From contig JAITTA010000153.1 in assembly GCA_031287395.1 (NCBI GenBank), forward strand, positions 1 through 5,830: a stretch of 5,830 nucleotides of DNA, in the 5' to 3' direction. The position numbers and the translations under genes are program-made. The notes below the pieces were generated by a model that made no database searches, was not told the origin of the DNA, and was given only the letters and a program-made list of their open reading frames with translations. Each line of letters starts with the position of its first letter. The first letter of the stretch is position 1. Below, in pieces: positions 1 through 3,623 of this stretch. The stretch comes from Dysgonamonadaceae bacterium (GTDB taxonomy: Bacteria > Bacteroidota > Bacteroidia > Bacteroidales > Azobacteroidaceae).

Positions 1-820
1 GTGAAATACTGTGCATCGACTCACCGACTTTTACCGTATGTTCGTAATAAGGTTTGTCCGCCTTTTTCTTTTTTTTCTGCAAGTAAACTTTATCTCCCGG
101 ATTCAAAGGAAAATCTTCCGGAACCTCATTGTATTTAATCAGATCTTTTACTTTGAAACCCATATCGTATGCAATGGCATCAAAACTGTCGTTTACTCCC
201 GCTTCAACATAAATCAATCCATGAGTTTTGAATACATCCCGTTCCTGCCGGGCTCTCCCGATTTTCTCCGAATCTTTGCCTTTTGAACCTAAATTTCCGG
301 TTTTTTTCGAATCATAACGATACAATTCGTAATCCTCAATTAACTTGATCAATTTATTTGCGTATGCTTTATCCGTAGCATACCCACATTCCTGCAAACA
401 TTTCGCCCAGCCTCTATAGTCTTTCACATCCAATTCGAACAGCCGGGTATAACGCTTTCTAAGCAAAAATTGAGAATGATCTTCGTATGAATCCTCGACT
501 TTATTGTATTTACGAAAACAATCATTCGGACCATCATCTTTTCTATAAATCTTATCGCCTTTCCAATTGGAATGACATTTAATTCCAAAATGGTTATTGG
601 AAGACCTTGCAAGTTCACTTAAGCCTGCACCGGACTCCAATAAACCCTGACCTAAAGTAATACTGGCCGGAATTTTATATTTCTTCATATGACTAATTGC
701 CAAATCTCCATACTTCTCGGCATAATTGACGTAAGAGGCCAGCTTTTTCTGTGCATGTAACCCGCCGGGAAGCAACAATGATACCAATACGATTAAAAGT
801 GAGGGAGAATATACCTTCAT
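1..820 (-). CDS. Secreted peptidoglycan endo-beta-N-acetylglucosaminidase with LysM repeats (partial, 3' end outside window)
   Basis: The reading frame is open from an ATG at 820 down to the window edge, giving 273 visible residues; the C-terminus is missing. Residues 1-23 form a signal peptide: a basic start, a hydrophobic stretch SLLIVLVSLLLPGG, then LHA before QKK. There is no lipobox cysteine, so export to the periplasm by signal peptidase I is expected. Residues about 25-165 match the glucosaminidase family (GH73-like), with LGQGLLESGAGLSELA carrying the likely catalytic Glu62, followed by NNHFGIKC and a YxxxEDSYEDHSQFL segment. Residues about 202-248 look like a degenerate LysM domain (KVKDLIKYNEV, LNPGDKVYL). 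A Lys-rich linker follows, and a second LysM begins at HTVKVGESMHSIS as the window ends. The protein should cleave cell-wall glycan while bound through LysM, in turnover or daughter-cell separation. It is divergent from cdd. The family call is firm; the exact bond cleaved is inferred. Confidence 0.9.
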   Translation of the reverse strand, partial: MKVYSPSLLIVLVSLLLPGGLHAQKKLASYVNYAEKYGDLAISHMKKYKIPASITLGQGLLESGAGLSELARSSNNHFGIKCHSNWKGDKIYRKDDGPNDCFRKYNKVEDSYEDHSQFLLRKRYTRLFELDVKDYRGWAKCLQECGYATDKAYANKLIKLIEDYELYRYDSKKTGNLGSKGKDSEKIGRARQERDVFKTHGLIYVEAGVNDSFDAIAYDMGFKVKDLIKYNEVPEDFPLNPGDKVYLQKKKKKADKPYYEHTVKVGESMHSIS

Positions 821-835
821 AACAAAAGAATAAAT

Positions 836-843
836 TATATTTG
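836..843 (+). promoter_or_regulatory. Candidate -7 box for cdd
   Basis: TATATTTG fits the Bacteroides -7 consensus TAnnTTTG. No convincing TTTG -33 box is found 19-21 nt upstream. A transcript starting 5-7 nt downstream would begin only about 7-15 nt before the two possible cdd start codons (857 and 863), so the message would be nearly leaderless. The box is in AT-rich DNA, so a chance match is possible. Confidence 0.4.
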
Positions 844-856
844 TATAATAAAATGA

Positions 857-1378
857 ATGTTTATGGAACAGATTAATTTTAATACAAAGATAGTCGTTTG
901 TGATTATGATGAGCTAAATGATACGGAAAAAAAACTCATCAATACCGCAAAAGAAGCTTGCGGAAGAGCTTATGCAATCTATTCAAATTTTCAAGTCGGA
1001 TGTGCTATCTTACTGAATAACAACGAAATAATATCAGGAAATAATCAGGAAAATATCGCATTTCCCTCCGGTATCTGCGCAGAAAGAACGACTTTATTTT
1101 ATGCTAACTCGCGCTATCCGGACCAAAAACCCCTCATGATAGCTATTGCGGCCTTTACCAACGATAGTTTTACAGAATTATCCATTACTCCCTGCGGGGC
1201 ATGCCGGCAAGTCATCCTGGAAGCAGAAAACCGATATAAAAACCCGATACGTATCTTGTTATACGGAAAGAAAAAGATTTATATCATTGAAAGCATCAAA
1301 GACCTGCTACCTTTATCATTCGACGAATCACAATTTGATCCGTCCGTCCAACATATGAATGGTCCGATCGGTAATTGA
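857..1378 (+). CDS. cdd: Cytidine deaminase
   Basis: This 173-residue cytosolic enzyme of pyrimidine salvage deaminates cytidine and deoxycytidine to uridine and deoxyuridine. Zinc ligands are Cys74 (in CAERTT), Cys113 and Cys116 (in PCGACRQV); Glu76 is the proton shuttle. The segment GNNQENIAFPSG holds the residues that usually bind the ribose. The three-cysteine pattern points to the small homotetrameric class rather than the Cys-Cys-His E. coli type. The chain is longer than the usual roughly 130 residues because of an extended N-terminus (about 25 residues) and C-terminus, a length typical of Bacteroidetes homologues. Translation could also start at the in-frame ATG at 863 (MEQINF); no Shine-Dalgarno sequence separates the two choices. 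The last 17 codons, after LLPLSF, lie over the 3' end of the opposing lolD gene and look like an added tail. Identity is secure; the exact start is not. Confidence 0.95.
   Translation: MFMEQINFNTKIVVCDYDELNDTEKKLINTAKEACGRAYAIYSNFQVGCAILLNNNEIISGNNQENIAFPSGICAERTTLFYANSRYPDQKPLMIAIAAFTNDSFTELSITPCGACRQVILEAENRYKNPIRILLYGKKKIYIIESIKDLLPLSFDESQFDPSVQHMNGPIGN
885..918 (-). promoter_or_regulatory. Candidate Bacteroides-type promoter for the glucosaminidase gene
   Basis: On the minus strand TATCTTTG (892-885) matches the Bacteroides -7 consensus TAnnTTTG exactly. A weak -33-like TTAG (917-914) lies 21 nt upstream. Transcription would start near 878-880, leaving an untranslated leader of about 58 nt before the ATG at 820. 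The promoter lies inside the 5' coding region of cdd. This is consensus matching only. Confidence 0.45.
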
Positions 1379-1981
1379 AGCCAAATGCTCATCGTGGGTA
1401 ACAATAACAAATGTTTGATTCAATTCTTTTCTCAAGTCAAAAAAGAGTTGATGTAATTCTTCTTTATTCTGAGTATCCAAACTTCCCGAAGGTTCATCAG
1501 CAAAAACAACATCCGGCTTATTTGCCAGGGCGCGCGCTACTGCAATCCGTTGTTTTTCTCCTCCCGACAACTCCGACGGCTTATGCTCCAACCGATCTGC
1601 CAGGCCCATAAATTCCAATATTTCCCGGGAACGTTTTTCCGCTTCTGCGGGTTTTACCTTTCCGATAAGTAAAGGAATCATGACGTTTTCCATCGCTGTG
1701 AACTCAGGTAATAACTGGTGAAACTGAAAAACAAAACCAATCTTTCTGTTACGAAAATTCGCAATATCCTTATCTTTCATTCTACTGATATTGTCCTGCT
1801 CGTAAAAAACATCGCCTCCGTCCGGCTTGTCTAGTGTCCCCAGAATCTGCAACAACGTTGTTTTACCGGCTCCGCTCGGACCAACAATCGATACAATCTC
1901 CCCCCTCTTAATAAAAAGGTCGATTCCCTTCAACACCTGCAAATCTCCGAAACTTTTGGTTATTCCCTGCGCTGTTATCAT
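1328..1981 (-). CDS. lolD: LolD-type ABC transporter ATP-binding protein
   Basis: This 217-residue protein is a single complete ABC ATPase domain of the LolD/MacB/FtsE group. Visible motifs, in order: Walker A GPSGAGKT (34-41), Q-loop FQFHQLLPEFTAMENV with Gln86, signature LSGGEKQR (138-145), Walker B VVFADEP with catalytic Glu163, D-loop SGSLD (165-169), and switch His196 in VTHD. QFHQLLPEFTAMENV and the short C-terminus HMLDGRIKL are typical of LolD, which powers release of outer-membrane lipoproteins from the inner membrane through the LolC/E permeases. No permease gene is in this window, so the partner must be encoded elsewhere and the LolD role is inferred from sequence. All catalytic residues are present. 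It has its own promoter upstream, and its last 51 bp overlap the end of cdd on the other strand. Another MacB-like export ATPase is the main alternative. Confidence 0.88.
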   Translation of the reverse strand: MITAQGITKSFGDLQVLKGIDLFIKRGEIVSIVGPSGAGKTTLLQILGTLDKPDGGDVFYEQDNISRMKDKDIANFRNRKIGFVFQFHQLLPEFTAMENVMIPLLIGKVKPAEAEKRSREILEFMGLADRLEHKPSELSGGEKQRIAVARALANKPDVVFADEPSGSLDTQNKEELHQLFFDLRKELNQTFVIVTHDEHLASITDRTIHMLDGRIKL

Positions 1982-1985
1982 CTGT

Positions 1986-2020
1986 AAGTTTTAAGTTTAA
2001 AATCTGAAGTTTAAAGTTGA
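1986..2020 (-). repeat. Degenerate 7-bp tandem repeat just upstream of lolD
   Basis: Five consecutive 7-nt units are visible on the plus strand: AAGTTTT, AAGTTTA, AAATCTG, AAGTTTA and AAGTTGA. They begin at 1986, 1993, 2000, 2007 and 2014. The middle unit has diverged most. The block ends 5 bp from the lolD start codon, inside the predicted 5' untranslated leader. AT-rich heptad arrays of this kind can change copy number by slippage. Whether this one does, or affects translation, is unknown. Confidence 0.6.
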
Positions 2021-2040
2021 GTTATCAACCGAAAATTTCA

Positions 2041-2072
2041 AACATGCAATTAAAGAAATAGAGAACATGCAA
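2041..2072. repeat. Paired 9-bp direct repeats around the lolD transcription start
   Basis: AACATGCAA occurs at 2041-2049 and again, identically, at 2064-2072; the starts are 23 bp apart, roughly two helical turns. The upstream copy (in lolD's direction) overlaps the predicted -7 box and start point, and the other lies in the early leader. The placement would suit an operator, but no regulator is identified here. Confidence 0.4.
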
Positions 2073-2100
2073 ATGTAATAAATTTCCGAAGGGAAACAAA
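2070..2100 (-). promoter_or_regulatory. Bacteroides-type promoter for lolD
   Basis: On the minus strand a TTTG -33 box (2100-2097) is followed after exactly 19 nt by TACATTTG (2077-2070), a full match to the -7 consensus TAnnTTTG. The predicted start is near 2063-2065, giving a leader of roughly 83 nt. The spacer contains an inverted repeat, TTTCC and GGAAA around a 4-nt loop (2083-2096). This is the best promoter match in the window and indicates that lolD is transcribed independently of the upstream sugar operon. Confidence 0.7.
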
Positions 2101-2103
2101 AAA

Positions 2104-2167
2104 GTGCGAGAAGTTGCAAGAACTTGAAAGTCAAGAATCGTTTTCTTTACACAGGATTGCATCGCAC
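2104..2167. other. Hairpin-rich module adjoining the composite palindrome
   Basis: GTGCGA (2104-2109) and TCGCAC (2162-2167) can pair and enclose two mutually exclusive small hairpins: AAGTT/AACTT (2111-2125) and CTTGA/TCAAG (2123-2135). The module abuts the next palindrome, which begins at 2168, without a gap. It could be the first helix of a structured RNA read on the plus strand, or flanking DNA. GTGCG also happens to be the conserved first pentamer of group II introns. No function can be assigned. Confidence 0.3.
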
Positions 2168-2360
2168 GCTTCGTTTACGAAGCCTTGTTTTGTAACCGGT
2201 AAGCGCACGCTTACCGGGCTTGGGAGGCTCTATACTCCGGCAGTCCTGATCTGAAGCAGGGAGTTAGCTACCTACGGCAGCCACAGGAGATCGAGACGGG
2301 TACTGTCTGACCGGTAAGCAGGCGCTTACCGGTTACAAAACGGCGCTTCGTAAACGAAGC
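2168..2360. repeat. Composite palindromic element: 50-bp inverted arms around a GC-rich core (possible MITE or structured RNA)
   Basis: The left arm (2168-2217) and right arm (2311-2360) are inverted repeats matching at 45 of 50 positions: 16 perfect, 3 mismatched, 20 perfect, 2 mismatched, 9 perfect. Each arm carries two smaller palindromes. The outer one is GCTTCG/CGAAGC with a TTTA or TAAA loop (2168-2183, 2345-2360). The inner one is CCGGTAAGCG/CGCTTACCGG on the left (2196-2217) and CCGGTAAGC/GCTTACCGG on the right (2311-2332). The 93-bp core (2218-2310) is about 57% GC and contains small potential stems (GGAG/CTCC, CCTG/CAGG, AGAC/GTCT). I see no ORF and no TAnnTTTG promoter in the core, which argues against a classic invertible promoter. 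A non-autonomous transposable element, a REP-like pair of inverted units, or a structured RNA are the candidates. Confidence 0.75.
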
Positions 2361-2401
2361 AGGTATTTGCGAGCATCAAAAAGGTTGACCTCCGCTATTG
2401 A

Positions 2402-2430
2402 GTACAAAAATTTTTGCTGATCAGGTACAA
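2402..2430. repeat. Adjacent small palindromes between GTACAA direct repeats
   Basis: CAAAAATTTTTG (2405-2416) and CTGATCAG (2417-2424) are perfect palindromes that touch each other. They lie between GTACAA at 2402-2407 and GTACAA at 2425-2430. The block is just downstream of the transporter gene's stop codon. It lacks the GC-rich stem and following T-run of a standard terminator. It may be a regulatory site or a chance pattern in AT-rich DNA. Confidence 0.3.
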
Positions 2431-2445
2431 GTGCGGATATTCATT

Positions 2446-3603
2446 TTAATTTATACTATTCGTATTGATAAACGAACACAGCAGCAAGTATAACCCGCAC
2501 AGCAATAGTACAGCTACCGATCCGGACTGATTGCCCCACAGGTCCGCAGCCAATCCCATAACGACGGGGATCAGTGCTCCCCCTGCCACGCCGGTGATCA
2601 TCAATCCCGATACTTCATTTGCTTTTTCAGGCGCCTTCCGGAACGCAATGGAAAAGATAATCGAAAAGACATTGGCGCAGGAGAAACCAATAATGCCTAC
2701 CAATATCAGAATCGCCGGCTTACCCGAAACCAAAAACAGGCTTGCCAGAGCGACCACAGCAATCGCCATTCCAATCCTGAAAAATTTTGTAGCTGAAAAC
2801 TTTGAAAGGATAAAGGCGCCCATAAAAGCGCCCACCGTACGACAGGCAAAATAGACACTCACCCCATAATTGGCTTCTTCCATCGGGATCCCGCAACGTT
2901 CCATCAATATCCGGGGCGTCACCGTATTGATACCCACATCCACTCCCACAATAAATACAATCCCAAGGAATAATAATACGACCGTCTTGTCTTTCAATAA
3001 TCCCCACACTTCGGAAAAAGACGAGGTACTGCTTTTCTCCGAGGTGTCCGTAATCGGGGTCCATTGTAACCACAGAAAAAATAAAAAGGTGATGCCGGCA
3101 AATACAGGGAACATGGATTGCCAGTTTCCAAAGTATAATACGGCAAATGCGGCAATAAAAGGACCGGAAAAGGAAGATATGGCCTTCACAAACTGCCCGG
3201 CTGTTAACGCGCTGGTCAATTGGTTATTTCCGACAACATTCGACAACAAAGGATTCAAAGAAACCTGCAGGATCGTATTTGCAATTCCCAACAGAGCAAA
3301 AGCAATCAGGCAGGAATAATAGGAATATTGGATAAACGGAATAAGCATCGCCGCAAGCGTGATGATGTTACTGAGTTGTACGGTTTTCTTCCTTCCCAGC
3401 TTATTCATCATGATTCCGGTAGGAATGGAAAAAACAAAGAACCAGATAAAAACCATAAACGGAAGAAAATTCGCCATCGTATCGCTCAGGTTGAAATCCT
3501 GCCTGACATAGTTGGATGAAATTCCAACCACATCACAGAATCCCATGATAAAAAATCCGAATAAAACCGGAAGTAATTTGGATATGGATTGTTGTTGTTT
3601 CAT
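2446..3603 (-). CDS. Major facilitator superfamily sugar transporter (FucP/FHS-like)
   Basis: This 385-residue inner-membrane protein has about twelve hydrophobic segments, roughly 10-30, 45-65, 75-92, 97-118, 135-157, 162-182, 205-228, 245-265, 273-292, 297-318, 332-353 and 361-378. A polar central loop (183-204) lies between helices 6 and 7. The MFS motif A lies after helix 2, GIMMNKLGRKKT (63-74). QVSLNPLL (113-120) and the first-helix Asp24 in MGFCDVVG recall the fucose/glucose/galactose:H+ symporter family; the length is slightly below the usual 400-430. It starts 20 bp after the stop of the ROK/isomerase fusion gene and is almost certainly in its operon, so it probably imports that enzyme's substrate, possibly mannose. 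The leader is A/T-rich and has no Shine-Dalgarno sequence, as is usual in Bacteroidetes. Superfamily membership is firm; substrate is inferred from the neighbour. Confidence 0.88.
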   Translation of the reverse strand: MKQQQSISKLLPVLFGFFIMGFCDVVGISSNYVRQDFNLSDTMANFLPFMVFIWFFVFSIPTGIMMNKLGRKKTVQLSNIITLAAMLIPFIQYSYYSCLIAFALLGIANTILQVSLNPLLSNVVGNNQLTSALTAGQFVKAISSFSGPFIAAFAVLYFGNWQSMFPVFAGITFLFFLWLQWTPITDTSEKSSTSSFSEVWGLLKDKTVVLLFLGIVFIVGVDVGINTVTPRILMERCGIPMEEANYGVSVYFACRTVGAFMGAFILSKFSATKFFRIGMAIAVVALASLFLVSGKPAILILVGIIGFSCANVFSIIFSIAFRKAPEKANEVSGLMITGVAGGALIPVVMGLAADLWGNQSGSVAVLLLCGLYLLLCSFINTNSIN

Positions 3604-3623
3604 GGTATTTTTATTTTATTTAA

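Noticed and set aside
2168..2191. GCTTCG/CGAAGC hairpin followed by TTTT as a terminator
   Set aside because: The T-run is four bases and separated from the stem, and the same hairpin recurs symmetrically in both orientations, which is better explained by the composite repeat.
2187..2341. Integron attC-like site (GTTTTGTAAC ... GTTACAAAAC)
   Set aside because: The ends do not fit the RYYYAAC/GTTRRRY core sites, and there is no integrase or cassette array.
2168..2360. Phase-variable invertible promoter flanked by inverted repeats, as in Bacteroides capsule loci
   Set aside because: The 93-bp core contains no TTTG/TAnnTTTG promoter in either orientation, the lolD promoter lies outside it at 2070-2100, and no invertase gene is present.
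2376..2395. Rho-independent terminator for the MFS gene (AGGTCAACCT followed by T residues on the minus strand)
   Set aside because: The stem is only about four base pairs with a 2-nt loop, too weak to support a terminator call.
2870..3319. Plus-strand ORF of 149 codons opposite the MFS gene
   Set aside because: It is antisense to a well-supported membrane protein gene and has no promoter or family resemblance.
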